Source: Parafannyhessea sp902761955 (GTDB lineage Bacteria; Actinomycetota; Coriobacteriia; Coriobacteriales; Atopobiaceae). From it: 43,518 nt of DNA. The DNA is taken from the NCBI GenBank assembly GCA_902761955.1, contig CACWMM010000009.1:1-43518 (forward strand), read 5' to 3'. The position numbers and the translations under genes are program-made. The first letter of the stretch is position 1; every line of letters starts with the position of its first letter. The notes beneath the pieces were generated by a model. It was not told the origin of the DNA and did no database searches. It saw nothing but the letters and a program-made list of their open reading frames with translations. Positions 32,962 through 43,234 of this stretch are shown here, piece by piece.

Positions 32962-35286
32962 ATGCTTCACGGCAAGTACAACTCTATTCAATACAGCCAC
33001 ATCCCGGCTGGCTACCTCCAGGTTGGACTGCTCCTCACCGTTGTCGCCATAGCGCTCGACGTGTTTCTAAAGTGCAAGCGTCTTCCAAAGCAGGACTCCA
33101 GCGGCGCGGCTCCCACGAGGGCCGAACTTGTCAAGAGGCTCGTCTTCTCGCTTCGCCCCAGCATGCTTTTCTGGACCATCCCCGGCTTTGCCGCGCTCGT
33201 CGCACTACGGACATGGTGCGACATGGGACTATATTCCGGAAAGGCCGGACCAGTCACTACCTGTTGTAACTGGGCACTCGTAAGTATCATCATCCCGCTA
33301 GTCACCGCGGGCTCCTCGGAGTGGTGGCCCCTCCTCAAGTCATTCGTCCTGTCGAACGTATCCCGGCTCATCAGCCTCAAGCAGAAGCACGCGAACCCAT
33401 CTGTGGAGCAGGAGCCGAGGGCGCGGCACTTCAGGCTACCCAGCCGACACGACTTCCTTCGCGGCGCCCTTGCCGTTTCTCTCATCCTCGCAATCGCGGT
33501 TCTCGCGGACTGCGCCCTCGAAATCTCATGGAACGACACCTTTAACCTCTTCGGCGTGAGCTACTTTGCGATCGAGGTCACGCTCGTCGGACTCGCCATC
33601 CTCGTTGCATACTTCCTCTGTCTCAGACATGGCGGAGGCGTCGCGCTCGTCGTCGCCGCCTGCTGGGTCATCGGCGTCGCGCAGTACTTTGTCATCAAGT
33701 TCAAGGGCGTCAGTATCCAGCCCTCTGACCTGCTCGTGCTTGGGACTGCAGCCGAGGTCGGCTCGGCGTATGTGTACTCGATAAACCGCCGAGTCCTCGA
33801 GGCAGCCTGCTACGCCCTCGCGGCAATCACGCTGTCTTCCCTCCTTTGGAAGGCCGTTGGCCCCAATCGCACGGGCGAGAAGGTCAATGTCCCGTTCTTC
33901 AGGAGCGAGCCCGCCCTCAGCCTGTACGTTGCCGCAGCGTGCCTCGTCGCCCTCGCCTGCTTCGTTAACGTCCCGAGCTACCAATATGACCTCGGCGTGG
34001 CCTTCGGCGACTGGAACACCGTCGTGGGTGTCAAGACCTATGGCTTCCTGCCCTCTTTCGTCCAGACGGCGCAAAGGGCAAGGATCGTCAAGCCAAAGGG
34101 ATACACTGACGCCTCGGCGAAGAAGATCGAGACCGCATACGACAAGAAGTACAGCGAGTCCCTCGGCTCGACCGACTCTCGCAAGGCTGCCGAACAGCAG
34201 TTCAACTCCACGAAGCCCACGGTCATCGCCATCATGAACGAGAGCTTCTCTGACCTTTCCATCTACGACAACATCAAGGCCTCCGGATACGACGGCCCCC
34301 AGTTCATAAAGAACGGCCTTACGGATGCCCTTCAGAAGGGCGCCCTGGACGTCTCCGTTCAGGGGGGAGGTACTTGCAACTCGGAATTCGAGTTCCTCAC
34401 TGGCTACTCACTCGGACTCGTTGGTTCGACGGCGCCCTACGTCGTATATCGTCTGGACAACGTCGGCGGTCTCATCAAGCAGTTCAAATCGCTTGGGTAC
34501 GCAACCACGGCAATCCACCCGAACGTTGGGAGCAATTGGAACCGTACGAATGCCTACAAGGAACTCGGCTTCGACCAGTTCCTCGACATCGACAGCTTCG
34601 ACAAGGACTCCCCTACGCTTCACGCCGGGATTACGGATGCCGCCACGTACGAGAAGATTCTCTCGCAGCTCAAATCAAACGATAATCCGCAGTTCATACT
34701 GGACGTGACGATGCAGAACCACGGTGGCTACACCATGGGGAACACTCCCACCGACCTTCTCACCAACTACCACGTGGACGGAGGAGACGACTCGAGCCTC
34801 AACGAGTACCTCTCCGTCATCAACGCCTCTGACAGCGACCTCGAGAACTTCATCTCCGAGCTCAAGACTCTCGACCGCCCCATTGTCCTAGTCTTTTTCG
34901 GCGATCATCAGCCCGGCATCTCAGTTGCCTATAACGACGCATACTACAAGAACGAGGATGACCTTACTCACTCCCAGCGCGCCTATCAGACTGTCTATGC
35001 GATGTGGGCGAACTACGACGTGGCGGGCAATGACCAGGTTTCGACGAATGTGACGCTTAACACGTCAACTCTAGGCGCGCAGCTCATGTATCAGATTGGA
35101 GCGCCTCTTTCCAACTATCAAAAGGCTCAGCTCGCTGCTGGTAGCAACATCTCGCAGATGAACGCCCTTGGATACCAAGACACTTCAGGCGCATGGCACA
35201 AGTATGCCGACGCAAAGGGAGACGATAAGAAGACTATTAACGACCTTAAGATGATGTTCTACCTCGAGTTTGGATCGAGGGTCTAG
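32962..35286 (+). CDS. LTA-synthase-like membrane phosphoglycerol transferase (sulfatase fold)
   Basis: The predicted 774-residue protein has several membrane segments in its first ~330 residues and an extracellular alkaline-phosphatase/sulfatase fold domain. NESFSDLSIYD near residue 426 supplies an acidic metal ligand. GGTCNSEFEFLTGYS near 470 carries the catalytic Thr, as in LtaS-type enzymes (GGT-x-x-E). FFGDHQPG near 645 gives the Asp-His metal site. It would transfer phosphoglycerol (or a similar group) from lipid to a sugar polymer on the outer membrane face. I choose the ATG at 32962 because an AAGGCGG lies seven bases before it; an in-frame GTG at 32956 is too close. It may make a teichoic- or lipoglycan-type polymer, but the substrate is not proven. 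Confidence 0.87.
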   Translation: MLHGKYNSIQYSHIPAGYLQVGLLLTVVAIALDVFLKCKRLPKQDSSGAAPTRAELVKRLVFSLRPSMLFWTIPGFAALVALRTWCDMGLYSGKAGPVTTCCNWALVSIIIPLVTAGSSEWWPLLKSFVLSNVSRLISLKQKHANPSVEQEPRARHFRLPSRHDFLRGALAVSLILAIAVLADCALEISWNDTFNLFGVSYFAIEVTLVGLAILVAYFLCLRHGGGVALVVAACWVIGVAQYFVIKFKGVSIQPSDLLVLGTAAEVGSAYVYSINRRVLEAACYALAAITLSSLLWKAVGPNRTGEKVNVPFFRSEPALSLYVAAACLVALACFVNVPSYQYDLGVAFGDWNTVVGVKTYGFLPSFVQTAQRARIVKPKGYTDASAKKIETAYDKKYSESLGSTDSRKAAEQQFNSTKPTVIAIMNESFSDLSIYDNIKASGYDGPQFIKNGLTDALQKGALDVSVQGGGTCNSEFEFLTGYSLGLVGSTAPYVVYRLDNVGGLIKQFKSLGYATTAIHPNVGSNWNRTNAYKELGFDQFLDIDSFDKDSPTLHAGITDAATYEKILSQLKSNDNPQFILDVTMQNHGGYTMGNTPTDLLTNYHVDGGDDSSLNEYLSVINASDSDLENFISELKTLDRPIVLVFFGDHQPGISVAYNDAYYKNEDDLTHSQRAYQTVYAMWANYDVAGNDQVSTNVTLNTSTLGAQLMYQIGAPLSNYQKAQLAAGSNISQMNALGYQDTSGAWHKYADAKGDDKKTINDLKMMFYLEFGSRV

Positions 35287-35327
35287 AGAGTCTCCAGGCA
35301 TAAACGAGCGGCAGTACGCTCTTCCCC

Positions 35328-35370
35328 ATACTGCATTGTCCGGCATTATGCCAGATGATGCAGTATTTTA
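35328..35370 (+). terminator. Intrinsic terminator shared by convergent genes
   Basis: ATACTGCAT (35328-35336) pairs with ATGCAGTAT (35358-35366), enclosing a nested GGCAT/ATGCC hairpin, and is followed by TTTTATTG on the plus strand. It lies 42 bases after the LTA-synthase-like stop and overlaps the stop codon of the minus-strand gene at 35346. Confidence 0.65.
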
Positions 35371-37088
35371 TTGTCACCATACAGTTTCGTAGGCTTCTCG
35401 GCGCACGTTGAGAAGACTATCAGAAACGCAATCGGCGCCAGATAGACAGACGAGGTCATATACCGTGGGAGTATTACTGGTCCAAACATCAACGCTAGCA
35501 TCGTGAGAACGATAGGCACCAACGACACGCATTTCCACTGCCGCTTTTCCCTTATGCAACAGATGAGAGCAAGCGTCGGAATCCAGAATCCGAACAGGGA
35601 CTTAGAAAATAGAGATGGCAATGATCGAACGACAGCCAGGTACTTCTCGTCGCAACACTTGGATATGGCTTCGAAGCCCAGGGCGGCAGTATCCAACTTT
35701 GAGGAGATATCGGACACAGAAGCCGATGGAGACCAGGAAGCCAGCACCTTTGAAACATCTTCGTTGTATTTGAAGTCAATAAAGAAAAGCCCACTCTCGG
35801 CATCCTGATGGTTGTAACTCGTATCTGCGACGAAGAGGGGGTAGTTCAAGGCAAAGAACGCCCTCGCGTAGGTGGCAGGATGCAAGGCAAGTTCTCTTGC
35901 ATTCCACCCAATGAACCTGATTTTGTTACCGACTGATGTCTTGTCATTCCAATGGCTCTTTACAGCATCGGCCTTCAAAGGGGTGTAGTCAGATGCAATT
36001 GTTTCGGGAGAGGCAAATACCCCTCGAAGAACCTCGAGGTCATCCTCTCTAATCTCCGAGCCATGAGACTTCAGTAAGAGACCAACCTGCTGGAACGGTA
36101 CAGAAAACGCTTCGCCACCGCTCCCCCTTTGCACTCCAGCTGCAGGAAGAACTATCGCCTCCCAAAACACAGCGAATAGAAAGATCGTCATGAGAGCGAT
36201 GGCGATGCACTTCTTGCGGAAGCCCTTCCCGATTGTAGGGATGCAAACCAGCAAGCTTAGAATCACGATGTAGAAACCCGTCTTCTTTGTCAGACATGCA
36301 AATAGACAAACGAGCAGCAGCCCCGCCGTGAATGTTCTATCCTCAAGCGCCAGACCCCTAGTCCTCATGAGCTCGAAGAACATTAAGACAAATATCGTGA
36401 AGGCACACGCAAACAGCGAGTCCTTCATCATCACCTGAGAAACCATTGGAACAAATGGGTACAGCGCATAGAATACCAACGCGAAAATGGTCATCCACCT
36501 GGGGCAGAATCGGGAAAAATACGATAATGCACAACCAAGCACAACGGCTGTCACGAACATCTGGATAATCGTGTAGATGAGCAGGGATATTACATGCGAC
36601 CCCAGCACATCTCCCAGCCTCCAGAAGCTCGCGAATATCAAGGTATCAAACCAAGGATGCTGGTCGCTGAGAGGAAAGTAGCCATAGGTCTGGAGAAGCT
36701 CCCAAATCGTATCCGGATCATAATTGCCAGGAAACCGTACGAAAACCCAGGGAAGCCACGCGAGCAGGATAATCACCACTAAGACGCATGGCGAGGTATA
36801 TGCTTTCCCCGCATGTCCATCCAACACCCAATCCGACATCCTAAAGGCTAGATTTGAAGCTACGAATGCCACGAACGCATAGGCTATGGACGCAATGAGT
36901 ACGGTTGCTCTTATAGGCGATACGCCCGCATCCGACTCGTTGGTGGCTGCGTAGCTGACAGAAGACATGAAATAGCAAAATGAGACGATGATTGCAAACA
37001 AGATGGAGAACAATTTTGGCTTAGCCAATGCTGATAAGAAGCGAAATCTCTCGTCTTTGCGAGGCGCTCTTATAATCACGGCTTCCAT
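35346..37088 (-). CDS. Multi-pass membrane protein, DUF6020-like (putative glycosyltransferase)
   Basis: The predicted 580-residue protein has about a dozen membrane segments. An acidic-aromatic loop after an early helix reads FPGNYDPDTIWELLQTYG, and YFPLSDQHPWFDTLIF has the DQHP motif. This is the pattern of the DUF6020 family, integral membrane proteins with a GT-C-like layout, often in surface-polymer loci. It closely resembles in plan and motif the gene at 38413-40155 (HHPFFDTLLFG) and has the same predicted length. The ATG at 37088 is chosen; homology begins after it. Base composition is visibly lower in GC than the cell-wall operon. Catalytic activity is inferred from layout, not shown. 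Confidence 0.65.
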   Translation of the reverse strand: MEAVIIRAPRKDERFRFLSALAKPKLFSILFAIIVSFCYFMSSVSYAATNESDAGVSPIRATVLIASIAYAFVAFVASNLAFRMSDWVLDGHAGKAYTSPCVLVVIILLAWLPWVFVRFPGNYDPDTIWELLQTYGYFPLSDQHPWFDTLIFASFWRLGDVLGSHVISLLIYTIIQMFVTAVVLGCALSYFSRFCPRWMTIFALVFYALYPFVPMVSQVMMKDSLFACAFTIFVLMFFELMRTRGLALEDRTFTAGLLLVCLFACLTKKTGFYIVILSLLVCIPTIGKGFRKKCIAIALMTIFLFAVFWEAIVLPAAGVQRGSGGEAFSVPFQQVGLLLKSHGSEIREDDLEVLRGVFASPETIASDYTPLKADAVKSHWNDKTSVGNKIRFIGWNARELALHPATYARAFFALNYPLFVADTSYNHQDAESGLFFIDFKYNEDVSKVLASWSPSASVSDISSKLDTAALGFEAISKCCDEKYLAVVRSLPSLFSKSLFGFWIPTLALICCIREKRQWKCVSLVPIVLTMLALMFGPVILPRYMTSSVYLAPIAFLIVFSTCAEKPTKLYGDNKILHHLA

Positions 37089-37285
37089 CCCCAAAATTAT
37101 TGTTGCAAATGTCAAATCATCGCAGTGAATCAATACTCAGGACAGAATCATAAATTAACCGAACTGGATTTTTATGATTCTAGCGATATCGGTGCCTCGT
37201 CTCGGGTCATTCGGCTATCAATCTCGTTCTCATCGGGACCATTGCATCAAGCGAAGCAAATAGCACTGACCACGCAGGCACGTAG

Positions 37286-38416
37286 CTACAACGCGAAAAG
37301 CCTACCCACAAGCGGCACCCTTCTCAAGAGAGCGGAAACGGCACAGCAGCACGAGAACAGAACTAACGCACAGGCCACATTCACCAATGTTGCCGCATAG
37401 CCTGGCAATCCGCCCATGAAGTAGAACGCTTCCGTGCGTTGGAACCAAGAAAATATAACGAGTGCGAATATGTGCAGCATATATACACCATACGTGTTAT
37501 TTCCTACAGTCGTCACGACCTTCTTTGCTATGCCATCTTTGATGTTAACGGGACACAATAAAAGAAATCCAGCGATGGAACCAACAAAGGTCGGCAGTAG
37601 CCAATATCCATCCGTCACCGTAAGATTGATTCCTTGAGAGATATGTTGGAAACGCTGTACAAGAAACGTACAACCGTAACAGACGATTGCAGTCACAATC
37701 AGCGTGCCCCGTCTGTCCTTCCAACGCGCGAGGCGTAGCCGTAGCGCATCAGCATGACCTTCCTGGTCGAACACAATCTGCTTAATCAGTCCGCCTGCGA
37801 TAAAATACAGCAGCGTGTACCCATATTGCCCAAAAAGATAGAATTCCCCTAAACTGCCAACGATGGATGCAAAGTCATGTCCAGTCGCCATCCCGACAAC
37901 TTGCAGTACGAGCTTGAGCGTATCCTTCCCGACCGTGAAAGTGAAGAGTACAAGTACGAGGCATCGCAACGCCAGGCTACCCTCTGCATCAAATGCCATC
38001 TTCACTAGAGGGAATAGGAGATAGATGCCAATCAGTGCGTTCATGAACCAAAAGTAGCCAGTGGGATAGCTTCCAAGGTTCCCGCCTAGCAGATAGGTCA
38101 CGAAGCTCTTGAGGGTAACAACCTGTCCGTCACTGCCCACGGACACAAAGAACAGTGCCGCGAGTACCTTCCAAATCAACATCACGACAATCATCCTGAT
38201 GACCTTTGCATAGTGTCCGTCCCTTTTCTCCCTGGGTAGGAGAAGGGCGCCGTTCACCATAAAGAACAATGGGACACAGGGCACGCAGAGCACCGTCACG
38301 AGGGTACCCGCTATCCCATCCGAGTAATACATTGTGTAAAAGGAGTAATGGAGCATCACAACAAGAAACATCGCGATGCCCTTAACAAGATCCAACCCGA
38401 TTATCCTTTTCTTCAT
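37286..38416 (-). CDS. Membrane acyltransferase (acyltransferase 3 family)
   Basis: The predicted 376-residue protein begins MKKRIIGLDLVKGIAMFLVV followed by MLHYSFYTM, with the His near residue 23 expected for acyltransferase 3 enzymes. It then reads CVPCVPLFFMVNGALLL and has about ten membrane segments. It would O-acylate a surface sugar. Its start overlaps the stop of the DUF6020-like gene by four bases (ATGA on the minus strand), so it is co-translated with it and with the glycosyltransferase upstream. Composition is AT-richer than the wall operon. Confidence 0.87.
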   Translation of the reverse strand: MKKRIIGLDLVKGIAMFLVVMLHYSFYTMYYSDGIAGTLVTVLCVPCVPLFFMVNGALLLPREKRDGHYAKVIRMIVVMLIWKVLAALFFVSVGSDGQVVTLKSFVTYLLGGNLGSYPTGYFWFMNALIGIYLLFPLVKMAFDAEGSLALRCLVLVLFTFTVGKDTLKLVLQVVGMATGHDFASIVGSLGEFYLFGQYGYTLLYFIAGGLIKQIVFDQEGHADALRLRLARWKDRRGTLIVTAIVCYGCTFLVQRFQHISQGINLTVTDGYWLLPTFVGSIAGFLLLCPVNIKDGIAKKVVTTVGNNTYGVYMLHIFALVIFSWFQRTEAFYFMGGLPGYAATLVNVACALVLFSCCCAVSALLRRVPLVGRLFAL

Positions 38417-40155
38417 GGCAGACTGGGCTCACCAACCTCTTTGGAAACATAGACTCGTCGTCCGAAGTTCACGGCTCCTTCTCCATGTGGCGACAATAGC
38501 TGCGTGTAGTACAAGGGAAGCGTACAAACGATTTGGAACACATACCTCGTGGGCTCTCCGCCCATGCCTGAAACCGGAACGAGCATGAGATACAGGAAGC
38601 TCATCACGACTGGTGTCGTAGCCAGGAACGACTGGAACCTCTTTCCTTTGAATCCGTCGGCGCAGAGAAGGTAGAGCAGGAAGCACGGAAGTATTGAGGC
38701 CCAAGTCGACCTGTAGAACAGGACGTTGATGACGGGGATGCTTTCAATCGCATCATAGATTGATCTGGCCGCTCCACTATGAGCGGCTTTCAGGGGCCAC
38801 TGTGGCACGTAGGTCAATATTGGATCGTAATACCACGCTGATTCGGTGCACACCACAAGGTAGCTTGGCGACCCGTCGCCATTTGTAAAGCTGAACCAAC
38901 CCTGCGTCAGCCCCATCCAGGACTCGAAATGTCCCATAGGATGCTTTACCCACTGACGAAGCCAGAGCCTAAGGAATTCGCCCATAAGCGAGGAGTCCCT
39001 CAGGCTCGTACCCTTCACGGGGTCAGCAATCTGCCAGTCGTAGGCCTTACTGATGTTTCCATACTTGATGGTCAAAAAGTTGGAGACCGTCTTCTTGTCC
39101 TTCTCGCTGAGCGTATCTCCGTTGTACTTGACATCGTGCGCAACCTCTTGGATTGCAAAGGGAATGCTCTCCTGTTTGCCGCCTGGCTTAATGTGCAGAG
39201 CAGGAAGCACAATCTTAGGTATCACGACCATCATCAGCACGCCGGCGAACAAGCCAACAGTCATACCGGCCACCTTCGCCCTGTTGCTCATGCGCGCAAA
39301 CAAGAGTGCGACAAGAGAAGGCACGAGTATGTAGACCATCGCCTTTTTCGTGAGGCAAGATAAAACGGTTAGGGCGAACAGAAGCACAATGCTCCGCGCA
39401 TTCTCGAGGCTCTCCCCTTTCGTCGCGAAAGCCCTGACGTACATCATCGAGAACGGGATGAAGAAGAGAACGGAAATCGTATCTTTTGCCAAAGAGCAGA
39501 ACATTACTGGAAACAGGGGGAATAACGCGAAGAAAGCAAGAAGCAAATGACAGAACTTCCTGGACAAGCCAAGTCCATACAGGAAGATCGTCATATAAGC
39601 GAATAGCAGAATAGCAGCAATGAGCTGAATAACGACCAGCACATAGAGACCAAGGATGGCGTTGTTGAACAGCACCTTGCCCAAATCCGCCATGGCGCCG
39701 AACAGAAGCGTATCAAAGAACGGGTGATGGTCGGTAAATGCCTTCACGCCGTAGCGCATGAGAAGCTGCAATGACGTATCAGACCAGTAGACGCCTGGAT
39801 AAAGGCAGAAGACGTAAGGCAGCCAGCAGAAGCCAATCACACAACCGTTTACGAGTACGTTCCTGACACTCGAATCATACCTGATAAGCGTCGAGGCAGA
39901 AGTGCTGTCCTTCTCACCTTCGGAAACATCCGACCGTCGCATGCGATTCGCAAGGAACTTAATAAGTCGCTCGCCAGCACAGAAAGCAACCACGAACAAA
40001 GCCGCAAAAAGAACCATCTTTGCAAGCAGCGCCGGCATCGAGCCATAGAGAGAACCATTACCCTCCGCTACCTGGTCCCCGCAGGCGAAGAGCACACCTA
40101 GGATGACGGGAATCGCAAGCCGCGGAGCGGGCTTCAAATCTCTGAGATGCTGCAT
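38413..40155 (-). CDS. Multi-pass membrane protein, DUF6020-like, paralogue of the gene at 35346
   Basis: The predicted 580-residue protein starts MQHLRDLKPAPRLAIPVILG and has about twelve membrane segments. A large soluble loop contains YPGVYWSDTSLQLLMRYGVK and FTDHHPFFDTLLFGA, matching the DQHP-type region of its paralogue. Later loops include a KHPMGHFESWMGL segment. The gene begins four bases after the stop of the three-domain glycosyltransferase, with GGAAAG inside the end of that gene, so it is coupled to it. I infer a role in building or exporting a surface glycan. A GT-C-like lipid-sugar-dependent transferase is the main alternative to a transporter. Confidence 0.68.
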   Translation of the reverse strand: MQHLRDLKPAPRLAIPVILGVLFACGDQVAEGNGSLYGSMPALLAKMVLFAALFVVAFCAGERLIKFLANRMRRSDVSEGEKDSTSASTLIRYDSSVRNVLVNGCVIGFCWLPYVFCLYPGVYWSDTSLQLLMRYGVKAFTDHHPFFDTLLFGAMADLGKVLFNNAILGLYVLVVIQLIAAILLFAYMTIFLYGLGLSRKFCHLLLAFFALFPLFPVMFCSLAKDTISVLFFIPFSMMYVRAFATKGESLENARSIVLLFALTVLSCLTKKAMVYILVPSLVALLFARMSNRAKVAGMTVGLFAGVLMMVVIPKIVLPALHIKPGGKQESIPFAIQEVAHDVKYNGDTLSEKDKKTVSNFLTIKYGNISKAYDWQIADPVKGTSLRDSSLMGEFLRLWLRQWVKHPMGHFESWMGLTQGWFSFTNGDGSPSYLVVCTESAWYYDPILTYVPQWPLKAAHSGAARSIYDAIESIPVINVLFYRSTWASILPCFLLYLLCADGFKGKRFQSFLATTPVVMSFLYLMLVPVSGMGGEPTRYVFQIVCTLPLYYTQLLSPHGEGAVNFGRRVYVSKEVGEPSLP

Positions 40156-40159
40156 CAAT

Positions 40160-43100
40160 CTACTTCTTTCCACGCACCGCGCGACCGATGGCCTTAAGCG
40201 CCTCGCGCCGCCTCGTGCCAAAGGGCGCGATAGGATCCACAATCGAACGGATTGGGCTGTCCTCAGAGACCGCCTTCTCATGACGTGGAACGCGCTCGTC
40301 GAGGGCGACATCGGAATGTCTGATTGCCTCGCGCTTCGCCTCGTCCGTCTTCCCCTGCGCCAGCCTGTCAATCAGCATCTCATAGAAGGGAGTCATGCGC
40401 GCATAGGTCCAATAGATACTGGCAAAGTCGCAGTCGGGATTCACCCACGGCTTCTCGAAGCCGGCGTAGTGAATGATCTTGGGATCGTTGCGCGAAGCGT
40501 TGTAGGCGTCGAAGACCTCGTTGGGCGCCCATGTGAACACCTTTGCGACACGGCCGGCGCAGTCGTGCATGACGTTCCAGTCCGCGGGAAGGTAGTGCAC
40601 CCTCCCCTGGCACTCCGCGTTGAGGATGTCCTGGTCATCGTAGATGAAGTCCGACTTGGAGACGATCTCCATCCACTCCGGGACGGTGTGGAGCTTGCGC
40701 ATCTCGCGCGTGTTGAGTACCAGGACGCCTGCCTGGAAGTAGGCGTATGGGTCTGCCATGCCGAGCTTGGTCTTCGTGTACTCCATTCGCTCGCCATCCG
40801 GCATGTTGAGGTTGCCCAGATAGTCGACGTCCCGCGTGGCGGCCAGCAGGTTGTCGCCCATGTCGACGTTGAAGAGCTCGCTCACGTCGCCCCTGATGAT
40901 GAGGTCGGAGTCGAGGTAGAGCACCCGGTCGTAGCCCGCGAGAATCTTCTGCACCAGGAAGCGGTAGTAGGTCTCCATGCTGATGTGGGCGTTGTTGGTC
41001 GCGAGGTCGTATCCGCTGATGAGGTCCGTGACGTCGTAGAACCTGAGCTTGGAGTTTGGATAGCGCCTGAGGTAGCTCTCCATGGCACGCCTGTGCTCGT
41101 ACGCGATGTTGCGCTGGAGCACCACGATGTCATAGAAGTAGTCCGCGGAGGCGTTCTGCAGCATGGAGCCGATCGTCGTGGTGAGCATGGGGACGTAGCC
41201 GTCGTCCGAGGCGAAGACGACGGGAATCAGCCGCTTGCCCCTCACGAGGTCGGGTTCCCACTCCACGAGCGGGGCGAGCTCGCCCTTCTCCTCAGGCTTC
41301 TCGAAGTGCACGCACTGGAGCTGCTTTGTCTTCCAGCCCGCGTTCGTGCGCATGGCATGCTTGTAATAAATGTTGAAGAGCCTCTCGGCAAGGTGCCCCG
41401 GGGTCCTCAGCGCCTCCTTGCTGTAGTGGGACATGTCGACCTGGGAGCAGAACCTCTGGAGGATCGGGAAGAGCCACTCGCAGTAGGCCGAGAAGATCTG
41501 CCTGCGCATGATGTACATATTACAGAAGCAAGTGAGGTGGCCGTCCAGGAAGTTGTCCACGTCGACGGCGTAATCGGGATGCATGTCCTTCACGATCTGC
41601 GCCACTGCCTCAAGGTCCTGGAAGTGCAGCCTCTCGGCGGCCTTGTACTGCTCGCGAGGGGTTCCAGCGTCGCCGGGGAACTCGCGCAGGTCGTGGAAGC
41701 CCGTGGTGATGACGTCGTAGCCGTTGACGCAGCTCTTGATCGTCTCGTCGTCGAGACCATACTTCTTGACGGCAGCCTCGTCGATGGAGCCGTCCATCAC
41801 CTCGCCGTAGTCATTCTCCTTGTAGAAGGTTTTGGTGAAGTTGAAGTAGCGACGGTAGTGACAGAAGCCGACGTAGTCCGACCTCACGTTCTTCCAGGCC
41901 CAGTACTGCGTCGTGAGCTCGCAGTACATGGGGTTGAGGTCTGAGATGTTCTCCCCCTCGTCGTCGTGCAGGTAGTCCACGAACCTATCGCCCTTGTTGC
42001 CGGGACCGACCTGGACGGGCTGGAGGATGAGGGAGTCTGGGACGGAGACGCGCTTGTGGGCCGTCACGAAAATCCTGATGTCCTGCTGCTCGTACTTTTG
42101 GAAGCGGCACCTGCAGGAGAGCTCCCTGAGGTAGTACCTCGCCGTGCGGCGCATGTCCCTGAAGCGCATGCCGTCCTCGTCGGTCACATCGTCCGTGACG
42201 CGAACCCGCTCGGCATGCTTGGCCAGGGTCCAGACTGCGTCGTCGTCCGCGGGGACGCCCTTCTCGTTGACGAACTTGTAGGCACGGTCCCTCACGAAGC
42301 GCCAGAGCTCGCGGGCGGCAACGGATGCGCCGCAGTGCTCGACCAGATGGTCGGTGGCCGCGTCCTTCTCGTCCTCAGAAACCCGTACGTTCCAGTCATT
42401 AGCAAGGAGCTCGTACATCTTGTGCCTGAAGCCCTCGAAGGCGTCGAGCACGTGTGGGGACCCCGAGGTGCGGGCAAAGTCGCCCGCGGCATCGACGCAC
42501 GCCCTGAAGTACCTGGCAAACTCGCCGAAGCGCTCGGCGCTGATCTTGGACTCTCCGGTGATGCCGCGACCATAGTGGTACACGTAGCCGCGGACGTCCT
42601 CCGCGCCGACCGAGGACTTTGCGAGGGCGGCGATCACGAAGCACTCGTAGCCGTCCTCGGCACGGTTGAGACGGTCTTCTGCCATCTGGGAGAACGCGCG
42701 CTGGAGGAACGGAGTGCGGTACGCGCGCTGCGTGACGCGCCAGTCCATGCGTTGGCCCTCGTCCTCCGAGAAGATCCTCGCAAGCACCTCGCCGCCGCGG
42801 ATTACGCCCGAGGGACGGTTGTTGTTGGCCTCGAAGGCGTCACGCTCCTCCTTGGAGACGCCCTCCGACACGACCGTGATGCCGAAGTGCACGATGTCCG
42901 CATCCGCCGAGGCGCACCTCCTATAGAGGCTCTCGAGAAAGTTGGGAGCCAGCTCGTCGTCACCATCGAGAAGCAGCGTGTACTCTCCCGTAGCCTTGGA
43001 GACGCCATGCTTGCGAACGAGATGGAGTCCCTTGTTCTTGGTATGGCGAACCACGACGAACCTGTCATCGTCCTTGGTCTCAGCCTCGATGACGGAGAGG

Positions 43101-43234
43101 GTGCCGTCCGTGCTGCAGTCGTCCACAACGATGGCCTCGAAGTCATCCAGGCTCTGATCCTTGAGACTCCTGATGCAACGGCCGGCGTACCCCTCGATGT
43201 TGTACGCCGCGACCACCACAGAAAACTTTGGCAT
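40160..43234 (-). CDS. Three-domain glycosyltransferase: GT2, DUF4422 and GT8
   Basis: The predicted 1024-residue cytoplasmic protein joins three sugar-transferase modules. Residues 1-240 are a GT2 domain (MPKFSVVVAAYNIEGYAGRC; VDDCSTDGT; LLLDGDDELAPN with the DxD-type metal site). Residues about 383-620 are a DUF4422 domain (RIFVTAHKRV, then ADYVGFCHYRRYF-like FCHYRRYFNF). Residues about 666-920 are a GT8 domain (IPVVFASDDGYVPMLTTTIG; VLYLDSDLIIRGDVSELF). The three would add successive sugars or linkers to one glycan. The ATG at 43234 is chosen because AGGGG lies upstream and the GT2 motif starts at once. It heads the operon with the DUF6020-like protein and acyltransferase. Confidence 0.87.
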   Translation of the reverse strand: MPKFSVVVAAYNIEGYAGRCIRSLKDQSLDDFEAIVVDDCSTDGTLSVIEAETKDDDRFVVVRHTKNKGLHLVRKHGVSKATGEYTLLLDGDDELAPNFLESLYRRCASADADIVHFGITVVSEGVSKEERDAFEANNNRPSGVIRGGEVLARIFSEDEGQRMDWRVTQRAYRTPFLQRAFSQMAEDRLNRAEDGYECFVIAALAKSSVGAEDVRGYVYHYGRGITGESKISAERFGEFARYFRACVDAAGDFARTSGSPHVLDAFEGFRHKMYELLANDWNVRVSEDEKDAATDHLVEHCGASVAARELWRFVRDRAYKFVNEKGVPADDDAVWTLAKHAERVRVTDDVTDEDGMRFRDMRRTARYYLRELSCRCRFQKYEQQDIRIFVTAHKRVSVPDSLILQPVQVGPGNKGDRFVDYLHDDEGENISDLNPMYCELTTQYWAWKNVRSDYVGFCHYRRYFNFTKTFYKENDYGEVMDGSIDEAAVKKYGLDDETIKSCVNGYDVITTGFHDLREFPGDAGTPREQYKAAERLHFQDLEAVAQIVKDMHPDYAVDVDNFLDGHLTCFCNMYIMRRQIFSAYCEWLFPILQRFCSQVDMSHYSKEALRTPGHLAERLFNIYYKHAMRTNAGWKTKQLQCVHFEKPEEKGELAPLVEWEPDLVRGKRLIPVVFASDDGYVPMLTTTIGSMLQNASADYFYDIVVLQRNIAYEHRRAMESYLRRYPNSKLRFYDVTDLISGYDLATNNAHISMETYYRFLVQKILAGYDRVLYLDSDLIIRGDVSELFNVDMGDNLLAATRDVDYLGNLNMPDGERMEYTKTKLGMADPYAYFQAGVLVLNTREMRKLHTVPEWMEIVSKSDFIYDDQDILNAECQGRVHYLPADWNVMHDCAGRVAKVFTWAPNEVFDAYNASRNDPKIIHYAGFEKPWVNPDCDFASIYWTYARMTPFYEMLIDRLAQGKTDEAKREAIRHSDVALDERVPRHEKAVSEDSPIRSIVDPIAPFGTRRREALKAIGRAVRGKK

